The translations under genes were made by a program, and so were the position numbers. From Bacteroidota bacterium (GTDB lineage: Bacteria > Bacteroidota > Bacteroidia > Bacteroidales > JAGONC01), in assembly GCA_022711405.1 (NCBI GenBank), contig JAKLFC010000017.1, positions 1-64,000 of the forward strand: 64,000 nt of DNA, in the 5' to 3' direction. This document shows positions 32,674-42,449 of the stretch, in pieces; the first letter of the stretch is position 1, and every line of letters begins with the position of its first letter. The notes under the pieces were generated by a model. It was not told the origin of the DNA, made no database searches, and worked only from the letters and a program-made list of their open reading frames with translations.

Positions 32674-33984
32674 ATGAATCTTTCACTGACACGACGAACT
32701 ACGGCATTGATCTCCCTGATGGTTGCAGCAGCGGTGGAGGTATTTCCTCAGGTCAGCCCGACAGGGGATTATTTCAGCGAATCCTATTTGCGCTATGATG
32801 ATTTCATATACCATCCTTCCATAAAGACGGTGCAACTGTACCGGTCCGGCTTCGAGATGTCAAATCCGCTCATCATCCTGAATTCGGGGGAAAGGCTTCT
32901 GTGCACGTTCGATGACCTGGAGGGTGATGTAAAAGATTACCGGTACACGGTCATTCACTGTGGTGCTAACTGGAAGGCCAGCAACCTTATCTATACGGAA
33001 TACCTTTCAGGTTACGAAGAAAATCCGGTCACGGAATTCCATTCATCCTACAATACCCTTCAGCCTTACACGAACTATCGCTTTCTGGTTCCCTCGGATG
33101 ATATGCAGCTGCTGATCTCAGGCAACTACCTACTGAAAGTATACATTGCCGGAGAGACAGAACCCGTGTTCACAAGGCGTTTCATGGTCGCGGATCCCAA
33201 AATTGGCATCGATGCACAGATCCGGCGGCCCATGGTGGTGGAAGACAGGGAATCGAAACAGGAGATCGATTTCTCCATCATCACACAGAACCTTACGATA
33301 GAAGATCCCTACCGCAGCCTGCATGTGGTTGTCATGCAAAACAACCGGTGGGACAATGCAATTCAGGATCTTAAGCCCAGGATGATCATTGATAATACAC
33401 TCAACTATAATTATGACAGGGAGAATGTATTCGATGGAGGCAACGAATATCGGGACTTTGATATTAAAAGCCTGACGTACAGATCACTGCGAATCAAGGC
33501 CATCACCTTTGAGAGGGACACTCACCGGGTGGAGCTCTGGGTGGATGAACCCCGTTCGTACCGTGTGTATCATTCGGAGGCAGATATTAACGGAAGATTG
33601 CTGGTCAGCTGCGAGGATGCGCATGATATAGCTACCGAGTGTGATTACATGAAGGTCCATTTTTTTCTCCGTTATCCAGTACCTCTTGACCATGGCAGCC
33701 TCTATGTCTTTGGAGGGCTCACCTGTAATCAGTTCACCGGGGAGGGGCTGATGAACTATAATCCCGTCAGAAAAGGGTACGAGGCGGAATTATACCTGAA
33801 GCAGGGCTTCTACAACTACCAGTACATATTCCTGGAAAACAACAGTTTAAGAGGCGACGTGACCCTTGTGGAAGGAAATCATTTTGAAACGCAGAATGAA
33901 TACATGATCCTGGTCTACTACCGGCCACCCGGGTCAATCTATGATGCGCTGATCGGAGCCAGCGTGATCAATTCCCCGTTCTGA
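32674..33984 (+). CDS. T9SS plug protein (DUF5103 family)
   Basis: A 436-residue exported protein with a signal peptide ending near EVFPQ (about residue 27). The sequence YHPSIKTVQLYRSGFEMSNPLIILNSGE, YTVIHCGANWKASNLIYTEYLSGY and the C-terminal NQYMILVYYRPPGSIYDALIG-like ending are characteristic of DUF5103. In Flavobacterium this protein plugs the periplasmic side of the SprA translocon when no cargo occupies it. It is remote from the other T9SS genes, converging with the permease gene after 8 nt. Confidence 0.85.
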   Translation: MNLSLTRRTTALISLMVAAAVEVFPQVSPTGDYFSESYLRYDDFIYHPSIKTVQLYRSGFEMSNPLIILNSGERLLCTFDDLEGDVKDYRYTVIHCGANWKASNLIYTEYLSGYEENPVTEFHSSYNTLQPYTNYRFLVPSDDMQLLISGNYLLKVYIAGETEPVFTRRFMVADPKIGIDAQIRRPMVVEDRESKQEIDFSIITQNLTIEDPYRSLHVVVMQNNRWDNAIQDLKPRMIIDNTLNYNYDRENVFDGGNEYRDFDIKSLTYRSLRIKAITFERDTHRVELWVDEPRSYRVYHSEADINGRLLVSCEDAHDIATECDYMKVHFFLRYPVPLDHGSLYVFGGLTCNQFTGEGLMNYNPVRKGYEAELYLKQGFYNYQYIFLENNSLRGDVTLVEGNHFETQNEYMILVYYRPPGSIYDALIGASVINSPF

Positions 33985-33992
33985 TAAGAGGC

Positions 33993-35228
33993 TCATTCAT
34001 ACCGGAGCGATTCGATCGGATCGAGTCGTGCTGCCTTGTTGGCTGGAATGAAACCGGAAAGAAGTGCCACCAGGAAACAGAGAAGGAGCCCGGTCAGGAT
34101 CCACATCCAGGGAATAAAAAATTGAGAACCGATCTGCGAGGCAATGAGGTTACCGATGATAACCCCCAGGATGATGCCTACGATCCCTCCCAGCTGTGCA
34201 ATCACGATGGACTCAATAAGAAACTGATACCGTATGGTTCGTTTTTTTGCTCCGACAGCCTTTCGAATCCCGATTTCCTGGGTGCGATCGGTCACTGAAA
34301 CCAGCATGATGTTCATCAGGCCGATGGCTGCACCGAAGAGGGTGATCAGGCCGATGAGGGTAGCTGCAATGCGAAGGTATTTCAGATTATCGAACAGCAT
34401 TTCAGCGAGGCTGTCGCTTTTGGTGATCTCAAAGTTCGCCTCCTCCTGCACATTCAGTCCCCGGATGATACGGAACAGTCCGGTAGCTTCCCCCTCGATG
34501 GTTTCCAGGGTGATATTCCCTGCGGCCATGACATCGATGTTGAAGGATCGGTTGGGTCTTGGAAAACGCTGCCTGACATTGTTAATGGGAACTACGCAGG
34601 TGTTATCGCTGCTGAATCCGATGCCGGAGCCTCGTGACTTGATCGTACCAATGACCTTATACTTACCCGGTCCGATGGATATTTCCTTTCCGATAGGATC
34701 TTCCTTGTTTTTAAACAGCTTACTGACGATGCCGTGGCCGATGATGGCCACATTGGATCCGTAAAATACCTCATGAGCCGACATGTTCCGTCCTTTTTCG
34801 ATCTCATTGCCCGAAGTGGTCATATAATTTTCGTCACCGCCTACCACACCGACATTGGGATTTGTTTTGCCGGATTTATACTTCACGGTTGCTGTACCGG
34901 TAGCCCAGGCATATACCGAGACGACCGAGGAGACATCAAATTCCTCCTGAAATGAAATGGCCTCATCATAGGTGATCCTGGGGTAGAATTTCTGTTTTCC
35001 GCCCCCGTGAAAGAACATGGACCGGTTCCGGATCGATATCGTATTGGCACCCATGGCGGTAAAATTGTCCTCCAGCCAGTACTTGATAGCATCGATGGAC
35101 GTGAGAATACCCACCAGGGCCATGATACCAAACGCGATAATAAGGATGGTCAGCACCGACCTGAGCATATTGCTGTGGATGGATGTCAGCGAAATGCGGA
35201 TATTTTCGAACAGGTTACTTTTCATCAT
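33993..35228 (-). CDS. ABC transporter permease, MacB/FtsX type
   Basis: A 411-residue membrane protein with the MacB layout: one N-terminal helix (about 23-45), a large periplasmic domain (about 50-280) and three C-terminal helices in the FtsX domain ([52 protein letters not shown]). Such permeases drive lipoprotein, peptide or antibiotic efflux without importing. No ATPase gene is adjacent, so it must pair with one encoded elsewhere. It lies 8 nt behind upp and is probably co-transcribed. Confidence 0.9.
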   Translation of the reverse strand: MMKSNLFENIRISLTSIHSNMLRSVLTILIIAFGIMALVGILTSIDAIKYWLEDNFTAMGANTISIRNRSMFFHGGGKQKFYPRITYDEAISFQEEFDVSSVVSVYAWATGTATVKYKSGKTNPNVGVVGGDENYMTTSGNEIEKGRNMSAHEVFYGSNVAIIGHGIVSKLFKNKEDPIGKEISIGPGKYKVIGTIKSRGSGIGFSSDNTCVVPINNVRQRFPRPNRSFNIDVMAAGNITLETIEGEATGLFRIIRGLNVQEEANFEITKSDSLAEMLFDNLKYLRIAATLIGLITLFGAAIGLMNIMLVSVTDRTQEIGIRKAVGAKKRTIRYQFLIESIVIAQLGGIVGIILGVIIGNLIASQIGSQFFIPWMWILTGLLLCFLVALLSGFIPANKAARLDPIESLRYE

Positions 35229-35236
35229 CAGAAATT

Positions 35237-35893
35237 TTAATCACCCTTTTTTCCGAAGGCCAGATCGCCGGCATCACCAAGCCCCGGAACAAGAAAGGCC
35301 TGGGCAGTCATTTCATCGTCGACGGCGCAGGTCCAGAAGGTGAGCTGGCGGGTGTCAAGGTTCTTCCTTAAGTGATCGATGCCTTCCGTGCTGGAAAGCG
35401 CCGTGACAATATGTGTATGAACGGGGTTGCCATAGGTGAGCAGTTCCCTGTAACAGAGTTCCATCGAATAACCAGTCGCCAGGACCGCATCTGACAGAAT
35501 CAGTACCTCACCGTTAATATCGGGGCAGGAAACATAATTGATATGGATCTTGAAGTGCCCGTCCTTATAGACCTTGCGGTAGGCGGATATGAATGCACTT
35601 CCCGCCCTGTCGTAGTAATTCATCAGTCCCTTATGGATAGGAAGCCCCGCCCTCATGATGGTGGCCAGAACGGGAGGATTCTTCAGTACAGGGATCTCGG
35701 CCGTTCCGAATGGGGTAACCACCTCCCTGGCATGATAATCCAATGTTTTGCTGATCTCATAAGCAAAGATCTGACCCATGCGCTCCAGGTTGAGCCGGAA
35801 CCGCTGGGAATCGCTTTGGAACTGTATGTCCCTTATTTCAGCGGCAAACTGATTCAGAATGGAACCCGAACTCCCGAGGATGTTTATTTTCAT
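35237..35893 (-). CDS. upp: Uracil phosphoribosyltransferase
   Basis: Salvages uracil to UMP with PRPP. 218 residues. [11 protein letters not shown], the PRPP loop [12 protein letters not shown] (usual form DPMLATGGS) and the uracil-binding ending [12 protein letters not shown] identify it. The Pro-to-Ala and Gly-to-Tyr changes in the PRPP loop are mild departures seen in divergent members. It precedes the permease gene in a likely two-gene unit. Confidence 0.9.
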   Translation of the reverse strand: MKINILGSSGSILNQFAAEIRDIQFQSDSQRFRLNLERMGQIFAYEISKTLDYHAREVVTPFGTAEIPVLKNPPVLATIMRAGLPIHKGLMNYYDRAGSAFISAYRKVYKDGHFKIHINYVSCPDINGEVLILSDAVLATGYSMELCYRELLTYGNPVHTHIVTALSSTEGIDHLRKNLDTRQLTFWTCAVDDEMTAQAFLVPGLGDAGDLAFGKKGD

Positions 35894-35956
35894 AAAAGTA
35901 AGATTACAGGATCAGGATCCTGGGTGTTAATGCATTCGGCTGATGATCATCCGATA

Positions 35957-38110
35957 CTACTGATGATCCCTGATCACCTCAATGAGTTCCGGCAAATCCA
36001 TCCCGATCTTCTTCAGGTGCTCGATGGTGGGAACTCCGTTTTTATTCCATCCCCTACGCACATAAACAGCATCCAGCAGTTTTTCATAGCGATCCTCCCT
36101 ATACTGCCGCATGATGGCCATTTTCTCCTGTGTACTTTTCCCCTCAGGGTCGACTCCCACGAGGGTCCTGAGCTGTTTATCATACCTTTCTGCACGCGAT
36201 TCATATTCCTCGGCCGTCACCGGACCGGCTGCCCGGTAGGGCTGTGCGTCATATTTCCTGGTACCGTATCCCCGGCGAAGGTTGAAGATACGCTGGAAAT
36301 TATATACCCGCTCCGATTGCCGGATCAGCTCGTGCTTATCAAAAGGATTACCCGTAACGGCTTTGTAGATGGTCACATAATTGTCGACATGTTCAGGAAC
36401 TTTTGCGGGTTCATCCGTTTCAGCATTATTGGATGGTTCCACATCGTTCCAGGGTAACTTGCAGAGGCCTACCAGGCCGAACCAGGTACGGAACATGGGA
36501 AAATAATGAAGTGCTTCGGCTTTGTCCTCAAAGGTAGGGATCTGGTTATTTACCATGTCCATGAAGATCAGCCAGGCCTCATCATGCTGTGGTCCTTTGT
36601 TGGTCAAAGCGAATCCTCCCTGCTGGGCGAGCGACTCCTTCGAGACGTATTCGGAATACTCCAGTCCTTTGTTCTCCATGGCAATATCCTGTAGAAAACG
36701 AGGATCCCCCCAGCCTTTCCCGATGAACATCTGCTTCATTTTGCGGACACCTTTCCCTATGATCAGGCCAAATCCCTCTCCCCTGGCCAGCTGGTGCATG
36801 GCTTCCAGGGAGGCCTCCGCATTGCCGAAGTTCAGCTCCAGCCCGCCTGTCCGTTCCCTGTTCAGGATCCCGTTCTCATAACATTCCATCGCAAACGCCA
36901 TCACTGTACCCCATGTGATCGTGCAAATGCCGTAGGTATCACAATAAAAATTGGTCTCAATGATATAATCCGGATCAAAGATTCCGCAGTTCGATCCCAA
37001 TCCACCGGCATTCTCGTATTCCGGACCGTCGACCAGTACCTTGTGGCCTTTGTAGGGGCCCGTTTTCAGGGTGAATTCATCCACCCCCTTGGAACAGGCC
37101 ATGTTACAACCGATCCAGCAACCATCCGGAATGCCCTGGGTAAATTTTTCCTTCCAGATATTCCCATGAATGCGGTATGCCTCAGGGTGACTGCCGAATT
37201 TATAGTTGTTGACCGGAAGCAGATCGTAATCATTCATGATGTTCACCAGGTGTGCAGTACCCTTGGTTCTCATCTCCGCCTGGCTGTCGTCCAGTTCCCT
37301 CATTTCTTTATTGAAACGCAATCCTCTCTCAATGATAGCGTTAAGGTCAATCACGTTATTCATATTGCCTTTAATACCGGGGATCTTCACCACCAGTGCT
37401 TTGATCTTCTTATTACGGAATACGGTTCCGATGCCACCGCGTCCGGCCTGCTTCAGCCTGACCTTACCTCGCCTGGAATCATAAAAGCTGAAATTGAGCA
37501 TCCCGATCAGTGAATGTTCTGCCGCAGCCCCCGTGGACACGACTCCGATGTTCCTTTTATCCTTTTCATCGTCGGCATACATTTCCGTAAGTTGCTCGGC
37601 CAGCACATGGCTGTCGATGGCCTCCCGGGGTGCTTCATTGATCTCGATATGATGGTTGATCCCATCGATGAAAATGATGACATCCCGCTGAGCTTTTCCC
37701 TGGATCTCCAACGCATCAAACCCTGCAAATTTCAAAAAAGGTCCGAAAAAACCACCCACATTGCTGTCGATCACGGAGTCTGTCTGCGGAGAAAGTGAAA
37801 CCACAAGCGACTTACCGGTCCCTGAATACTGTGTGATCCCACCGATCGGACCCGATGAAATGATGATCTCGTTCTCCGGATCATCCCATCTGGTGTCGGG
37901 ATTTGTCGCATCCCAGAGAAGTCGCAATCCATAACCCCGACCACCAATGAATTTTTCTTTCATCATGGGGGGTACGTCTTTCGACCTTATCTCGCTGTCT
38001 GACAGGTTGATGTACAGAATTTTATCTGTATACCCCCTGGTAAGTGGTGTCCACTGATAATTCCAATCCTTCAGCAGCTTATGGGCTGATTTTATAGCAG
38101 TTATATCCAT
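35957..38110 (-). CDS. Aldehyde:ferredoxin oxidoreductase family protein (tungstopterin enzyme)
   Basis: A 717-residue member of the AOR family, which oxidises aldehydes to acids (or reduces acids) with ferredoxin, using tungsten bis-pyranopterin and one 4Fe-4S cluster. GRGYGLRLLWD, SGPIGGITQYSGTGKSLVVSLSP, GRGGIGTVFRNKKIKAL and GPEYENAGGLGSNCGI are family motifs. Candidate cluster Cys are 331, 335 and 339 (CWIGCNMAC), with a fourth in GLCKLPW near residue 560. The first spacing is x3 rather than the x2 of Pyrococcus AOR, and the protein is about 110 residues longer. The exact substrate is unknown. It diverges from thiF-thiS genes that could serve its cofactor. Confidence 0.88.
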   Translation of the reverse strand: MDITAIKSAHKLLKDWNYQWTPLTRGYTDKILYINLSDSEIRSKDVPPMMKEKFIGGRGYGLRLLWDATNPDTRWDDPENEIIISSGPIGGITQYSGTGKSLVVSLSPQTDSVIDSNVGGFFGPFLKFAGFDALEIQGKAQRDVIIFIDGINHHIEINEAPREAIDSHVLAEQLTEMYADDEKDKRNIGVVSTGAAAEHSLIGMLNFSFYDSRRGKVRLKQAGRGGIGTVFRNKKIKALVVKIPGIKGNMNNVIDLNAIIERGLRFNKEMRELDDSQAEMRTKGTAHLVNIMNDYDLLPVNNYKFGSHPEAYRIHGNIWKEKFTQGIPDGCWIGCNMACSKGVDEFTLKTGPYKGHKVLVDGPEYENAGGLGSNCGIFDPDYIIETNFYCDTYGICTITWGTVMAFAMECYENGILNRERTGGLELNFGNAEASLEAMHQLARGEGFGLIIGKGVRKMKQMFIGKGWGDPRFLQDIAMENKGLEYSEYVSKESLAQQGGFALTNKGPQHDEAWLIFMDMVNNQIPTFEDKAEALHYFPMFRTWFGLVGLCKLPWNDVEPSNNAETDEPAKVPEHVDNYVTIYKAVTGNPFDKHELIRQSERVYNFQRIFNLRRGYGTRKYDAQPYRAAGPVTAEEYESRAERYDKQLRTLVGVDPEGKSTQEKMAIMRQYREDRYEKLLDAVYVRRGWNKNGVPTIEHLKKIGMDLPELIEVIRDHQ

Positions 38111-38143
38111 ATACTCTAAATTTGATTAGCTTTCAACGATTCA

Positions 38144-38151
38144 CAAAGGTA
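38144..38151 (-). promoter_or_regulatory. Predicted -7 box (TACCTTTG) of the AOR gene
   Basis: CAAAGGTA on the plus strand, 34 nt before the AOR start. It is paired back to back with the thiF box at 38197. Confidence 0.5.
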
Positions 38152-38196
38152 GCAATTTTAGGCAGAAAGGAACGTCATTACCAGTGGTATTTTCCA

Positions 38197-38204
38197 TAAA
38201 TTTG
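38197..38204 (+). promoter_or_regulatory. Predicted -7 box (TAAATTTG) of thiF-thiS
   Basis: A perfect TAnnTTTG. Because the ATG at 38206 would lie at or before the transcript start, the start at 38224 is preferred for thiF. Confidence 0.5.
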
Positions 38205-38223
38205 TATGCAGGTAAAAGAATGT

Positions 38224-38817
38224 ATGGCACTTACCATTGAAAAAAGGTTAGGATCCATCACAGTCGGCATTGCCGGATGCGGAGGTCTGGGTTCAAACTG
38301 TGCGGTTGCACTCGCGAGGGTGGGCACAGGGCATTTGATTCTTGCAGATTTCGATCTGGTTGAGCAGGGCAATCTTAACAGGCAGTACTATTTCCTCGAC
38401 CAGGTAGGTCAGCAAAAGGTTGAAGCACTGAAAAACAACATTCACCGGATCAATCCGGATATAAAAATCGATGCTTATCCTGTCATGCTGGATCCTGACA
38501 AGATCAGGGATATCTTTCAGGAATGCGATGCCATAGTGGAGGCCTTTGACAGGAAAGAAATGAAGCTGATGATCGCAGAAACAGTGCTGATCCATATGCC
38601 TCATATTCCCCTTATCATGGGCTCAGGGCTTGCAGGATGGGGAAACAATGATCAGCTGGCGACCCGGCAGTCAGGTAATCTTTATATCTGCGGCGACGAG
38701 AGCTCAGAGACTTCCGATGTGTTACCCCCGCTTGCGCCAAGGGTAGGGATCGTGGCCAACATGCAGGCGAATGTCGTGATGGAGATATTGCTCGGGAAGA
38801 AAGGCACAATTTGCTAA
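38224..38817 (+). CDS. thiF: ThiF-family adenylyltransferase (E1-like, sulfur-carrier activating)
   Basis: A 197-residue E1-like enzyme that adenylates the C-terminal Gly of a ThiS/MoaD-type protein. The nucleotide loop VGIAGCGGLGSNCAVALARVG begins near residue 11, followed by DFDLVEQGNLNRQ and KVEALKNNIHRINP. It is a short form without the zinc CxxC domains of MoeB. The small ubiquitin-like carrier follows 72 nt downstream. Together with the divergent AOR gene this could be a dedicated pterin-dithiolene sulfur system, or an ordinary thiamine-type pair; no thiamine gene is nearby. Confidence 0.85.
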   Translation: MALTIEKRLGSITVGIAGCGGLGSNCAVALARVGTGHLILADFDLVEQGNLNRQYYFLDQVGQQKVEALKNNIHRINPDIKIDAYPVMLDPDKIRDIFQECDAIVEAFDRKEMKLMIAETVLIHMPHIPLIMGSGLAGWGNNDQLATRQSGNLYICGDESSETSDVLPPLAPRVGIVANMQANVVMEILLGKKGTIC

Positions 38818-38863
38818 ATTGTTAAATTGTCAAACTGTTAAACTGTTAAACTGTTAAACTGGT
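38816..38863. repeat. Octamer tandem array (AAACTGTT-type, six units) between thiF and thiS
   Basis: In-phase units AAATTGTT, AAATTGTC, three AAACTGTT and AAACTGGT. The first base lies within the thiF stop codon. This is the one clear 8-bp array in the window. Confidence 0.85.
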
Positions 38864-38889
38864 TGTTTTTAATTGCTGGTAAAACCTAT

Positions 38890-39093
38890 ATGCGAATTAT
38901 TCTGAATAATACCGAAGAAGAGATCATAGCTAATACATTGACAATCAATGAATTACTTAGATATAAAAATTTCACGTTCCGTTTGCTGGTCATAAAGATC
39001 AATGGGAAGCTGATCAGAAAGGAGGAGTACGATACAGCAGTGGTGAGGGATGGTGACAACGTGGTGGTGATGCACCTGGTCAGCGGCGGGTGA
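38890..39093 (+). CDS. thiS: ThiS/MoaD-family sulfur carrier protein
   Basis: A 67-residue beta-grasp protein ending in the essential Gly-Gly (MHLVSGG) that is adenylated and thiocarboxylated. FRLLVIKINGKLIRKEEYDTAVVRDGDNVVV is typical of the ThiS group. The frame continues upstream to 38863, but ATG 38890 gives the usual length. Its end overlaps the convergent folC gene by 14 nt. Partner: the ThiF-family enzyme just upstream. Confidence 0.85.
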   Translation: MRIILNNTEEEIIANTLTINELLRYKNFTFRLLVIKINGKLIRKEEYDTAVVRDGDNVVVMHLVSGG

Positions 39094-40387
39094 GTACCTC
39101 TGCGACCACAAACGTACTCCCGCCTGCAAAAATGACATCGTCGCGTCGTGCGCTCTGCCTTGCGGCAGCCAGCGCCTTTCTTACCGACGTATATTCTTTC
39201 CCATGCAGTCCCGCCCCATGGGCTTCAACAGCCAGCTGATGCTGGTCCAGCGCGCGCGGGATGTTCGCCCTGCAAAAGTAATAGACCGCGTCCCGAGGCA
39301 GCAGCGGAAAAATGTCTTTCCTGTCCTTATCAGCAACCATTCCCAGCACGAAATGAAGACGGTCGGGATTCAGATCCGAAAGCTGAAGAACCACATATCC
39401 GATCCCCTCCAGGTTGTGTCCCACATCAACGATGGTCAGCGGATCCCTTCCGATGACCTGCCATCGGCCCATCAGGCCGGTGTTTTGAATGACATTCCGG
39501 ATGCCCCGGGACACATGATCTGATGTGATGGGAAATCCGATTTCTTTCAGCAGCTCGACAGACTGGATGACGGTGATGATATTTCTGATCTGATATGAAC
39601 CTTTCAGGGGGCTTTCAAGCGAACACATGTATTCACGACCCTGGCAAAGGATGTCAAAACCATCAAGAATACCTCCTTTTGCATTGTGCTGTGAATGCCG
39701 GAGTGAAAAATGCCGATCTGCAAACCGGATAGGTGCCTTCATCTCAGCCGACCGCCGGATGAAAACTTCCATGGTTTCCGGTTGGGTCTCGCCGATGACG
39801 GCGGGAACATGCGCCTTGATGATCCCTGCTTTCTCCGCCGCGATCTTAGCCAGGGTATCTCCAAGGAATGCCTGGTGATCATGGCCGATATTGGTGATGA
39901 CCGAAAGCACAGGCGTGATGACGTTGGTGGAATCCAATCGTCCGCCGAGGCCGGTTTCGATCACAGCGATATCGATCTTTTCCTGCTTGAAATACGAAAA
40001 TGAAAGTCCTACCGTCATTTCAAAGAATGATGGCTGTATCCTGTCAAAGGCTTCCTGGTACTGGCGAACGAATCCGGTAACTACAGTACGGGGTATCATT
40101 TCCCCGTTGATCCGGATCCTTTCGCGGAAGTCGGTCAGATGTGGCGACGTGTACAAACCAACCCTGAGGCCTGCTTCCTGCAGGATGCTGGCGATAAAAT
40201 GCGACACGGAGCCTTTGCCGTTGGTTCCTGCCACATGTACGGAAGGAAACGCCTCATGGGGATTTCCAAGGATGTCACAAAGCGCCAGGGTATTGGTCAG
40301 GTCCGACTTATAGGCAGGAGCTCCGATCCGGTGAAACATCGGCAGCTGCTGGTAAAGGTACTGGAGTGTCTTGTTATATCCGTGCAA
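39080..40387 (-). CDS. folC: Folylpolyglutamate synthase / dihydrofolate synthase
   Basis: A 435-residue ATP-dependent ligase of the Mur ligase family that adds glutamate to dihydropteroate or folate. The P-loop VAGTNGKGSVSHFIASIL is at about 49-66, with SPHLTDFRERIRING, IDIAVIETGLGGRLDSTNV and VDVGHNLEGI following. It ends the tonB-exbBD unit and is 20 nt after tonB. Its 3' end overlaps thiS. Confidence 0.93.
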   Translation of the reverse strand: MHGYNKTLQYLYQQLPMFHRIGAPAYKSDLTNTLALCDILGNPHEAFPSVHVAGTNGKGSVSHFIASILQEAGLRVGLYTSPHLTDFRERIRINGEMIPRTVVTGFVRQYQEAFDRIQPSFFEMTVGLSFSYFKQEKIDIAVIETGLGGRLDSTNVITPVLSVITNIGHDHQAFLGDTLAKIAAEKAGIIKAHVPAVIGETQPETMEVFIRRSAEMKAPIRFADRHFSLRHSQHNAKGGILDGFDILCQGREYMCSLESPLKGSYQIRNIITVIQSVELLKEIGFPITSDHVSRGIRNVIQNTGLMGRWQVIGRDPLTIVDVGHNLEGIGYVVLQLSDLNPDRLHFVLGMVADKDRKDIFPLLPRDAVYYFCRANIPRALDQHQLAVEAHGAGLHGKEYTSVRKALAAARQSARRDDVIFAGGSTFVVAEVLTRR

Positions 40388-40407
40388 AATACAGTTCCCG
40401 GGGGTGA

Positions 40408-41199
40408 TTAATTCATTTTGATGAAGACATAGGTGACCGTTCCTGTTTGCAGTTCGGGTGCATCGGGCGATGGAGAGAAGGTAGCTTTCATGGCAGCGTT
40501 TTTCGCCTGTGTGCGCAGGGTCAGGTCGGCAATGGTGGTGCCTTTGGCACCAGGCTCAGCTTTTACGACATTTCCGGCCTTGTTAACCCAGATGGTAACG
40601 ACGATACGGCCCTGCTCCTCCGAAGAGTATTCCGGTTTGGGCAGACTCCTGGCCTTTCTGCCGGAGAGATCATACGAGATACCACTTCCCTGACCACCCG
40701 ATCCTTCGTAGTTGCCGGCGTCCTTTGTCCCGTCGGGACGGCCCTGGTCACCCGGGGTACCGGTGATACCCTGGCCTCCCGTGGTGGAGGTTCCCTTTGC
40801 GGGCCCCTTATAAAGGGCATTTGGATTCACCTCCGGTTCAGGCACCGTGACGGGTTCTGTTGGAGGTTTTTCTGTGTTTTCCGGTTTTACCGTCTCCTTT
40901 GGTTTTTCGGTCCTGGGCCTGGTGACGGGTGTTTCTTCCACCTCCTGGGTCAGCACTTCTTCTTCCGGCTGCGGTTCAGGAGGCTGTGCCTGGGATTGAG
41001 TTTCAGCGGGTATGATCATTTCATCAGGCTGAATCATTCCCTCACCCTGATCCGAATACCCCAGATCCACTTCTACTCCTTCCTCACCGGGAAGTGGCAA
41101 AGGGGTTTTCAGGGCCATAAAAAAAAGAGCCAAAAGGATGATGAGGTGGCCGGCGATGGTGCCCAGCATCCCCTTGATCTTGTCAGAATTCTCATTCAT
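40408..41199 (-). CDS. tonB: TonB-family energy-transducing protein
   Basis: A 263-residue inner-membrane anchored protein. One N-terminal helix (about 12-32) is followed by a long Pro/Glu-rich periplasmic linker (about 60-135), a Gly-rich stretch, and a short C-terminal TonB/TolA-like domain (RIVVTIWVNKAGNVVKAEPG; TLRTQAKNAAMKATFSP). With the adjacent ExbD and ExbB it transmits proton motive force to outer-membrane receptors. It overlaps exbD by 8 nt. Confidence 0.88.
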   Translation of the reverse strand: MNENSDKIKGMLGTIAGHLIILLALFFMALKTPLPLPGEEGVEVDLGYSDQGEGMIQPDEMIIPAETQSQAQPPEPQPEEEVLTQEVEETPVTRPRTEKPKETVKPENTEKPPTEPVTVPEPEVNPNALYKGPAKGTSTTGGQGITGTPGDQGRPDGTKDAGNYEGSGGQGSGISYDLSGRKARSLPKPEYSSEEQGRIVVTIWVNKAGNVVKAEPGAKGTTIADLTLRTQAKNAAMKATFSPSPDAPELQTGTVTYVFIKMN

Positions 41200-41617
41200 G
41201 TGAGCTTGCAGGCTGAGTTGCCAGAATCACTTTATGTTTGGTCTTATATAAACGGTTCACGCTGTTCACTGCATCAATGACGGTCACCACATACTGAACC
41301 GCCACGGTCTTATCAGCACGCAGGACAACGGAAGCATCGCCCTGTCCCTGCAGCACCAGTGCCAGTTCCCTGCCCAGGGAAAGCCCGTCGACAGGCTTTC
41401 CGTCAACATAATAGGCCATTCTCTCATCAATATAGACGGTCACAGTGGCAGGTTTCGCCAGGGTCTTGCTATCGCTGCTCGGCAGAAGAAGTTTTACCGC
41501 ATTGGGGGCAACCAGGGTGGATGTGAGCATAAAAAAGATCAAAAGAAGAAAAACCAGATCCGACATGGAAGCCATGCTGAATTCCGCCCTGCGCTTGTTT
41601 CTGGCCTGTATTGCCAT
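41192..41617 (-). CDS. exbD: ExbD/TolR-family biopolymer transport protein
   Basis: A 141-residue protein with one N-terminal helix containing the proton-path Asp (MSDLVFLLLIFFMLTSTL) and a periplasmic domain with the conserved LRADKTVAVQYVVTVIDAV. It overlaps tonB by 8 nt and follows exbB. Confidence 0.92.
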   Translation of the reverse strand: MAIQARNKRRAEFSMASMSDLVFLLLIFFMLTSTLVAPNAVKLLLPSSDSKTLAKPATVTVYIDERMAYYVDGKPVDGLSLGRELALVLQGQGDASVVLRADKTVAVQYVVTVIDAVNSVNRLYKTKHKVILATQPASSHE

Positions 41618-41658
41618 TATTGATCAATTTTCATTTGTACGCAAAACTACAGGATCCT

Positions 41659-42360
41659 TTATTTTGCCGGTTCATGAAGAAGATCCATGAACTCGGTGGC
41701 CCTTGCCTCCAGGATGAAAACCAGCTTTTCGATCCGGGCTACGAGGATATTATATCCCAATAATGCCACGATACCAACGATCAGACCAGCGACAGTGGTG
41801 ATCATTGCCTGGTAAATCCCGGTCGATAGCAGCTGGATGTCGATATTGTTGCCGGCCATCGACATGTCATAGAAAGCCCTTACCATTCCCAGTACCGTAC
41901 CCAGAAAACCGAGCATGGGAGCGATGCCTGCAATGGTGGCCAATCCGGCGATGTTCTTCTCAAGACGTGCTACCTCAAGTTTGCCCACATTCTCGATGGC
42001 GGCATTGATATCGTTGAGTGGTTTACCCAGGCGTGCAAGACCCTTCTCGATCATCCTGGCTATTGGGGTGGAATAACTTTTACAGAGCGCATTGGCAGCA
42101 TCAAGCCTGCCTCCGTGCACAAAATCACGGATGTTGTTCATGAAATTCCGGTCGTCCTTTGATGAACGGTTAATGATTAAAAAACGCTCAATGAAGATAT
42201 AGACGGCTATAAAGGATAGCAGGATGATAGGCAGCATGATCCACCCGCCCTTCAGGGTTAGTTCCCAGACAGAAAGGCGTATCACATTATGCTGGGTCGA
42301 CAGAACCACATCCCCTGCACCCTGAGTTCCCTGTACAATTTGCAACAATATCCCGGTCAT
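41659..42360 (-). CDS. exbB: MotA/TolQ/ExbB proton channel family protein
   Basis: A 233-residue inner-membrane channel subunit with three helices (about 38-58, 135-157 and 185-207). KNIAGLATIAGIAPMLGFLGTVLGMVRAFYDM and the final AMITTVAGLIVGIVALLGYNILVARIEKLV are strong ExbB/TolQ motifs. It leads exbB-exbD-tonB-folC. In Bacteroidota, TonB and Tol roles cannot be told apart from sequence alone. Confidence 0.93.
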   Translation of the reverse strand: MTGILLQIVQGTQGAGDVVLSTQHNVIRLSVWELTLKGGWIMLPIILLSFIAVYIFIERFLIINRSSKDDRNFMNNIRDFVHGGRLDAANALCKSYSTPIARMIEKGLARLGKPLNDINAAIENVGKLEVARLEKNIAGLATIAGIAPMLGFLGTVLGMVRAFYDMSMAGNNIDIQLLSTGIYQAMITTVAGLIVGIVALLGYNILVARIEKLVFILEARATEFMDLLHEPAK

Positions 42361-42449
42361 AACGGTAATAGTTTAATAAAGTTAAAGTTACGACAAAACC
42401 ACATCTCCCGTTGTTCCTGATCTTTCATTTTTCTGACAATGACTTGTTA

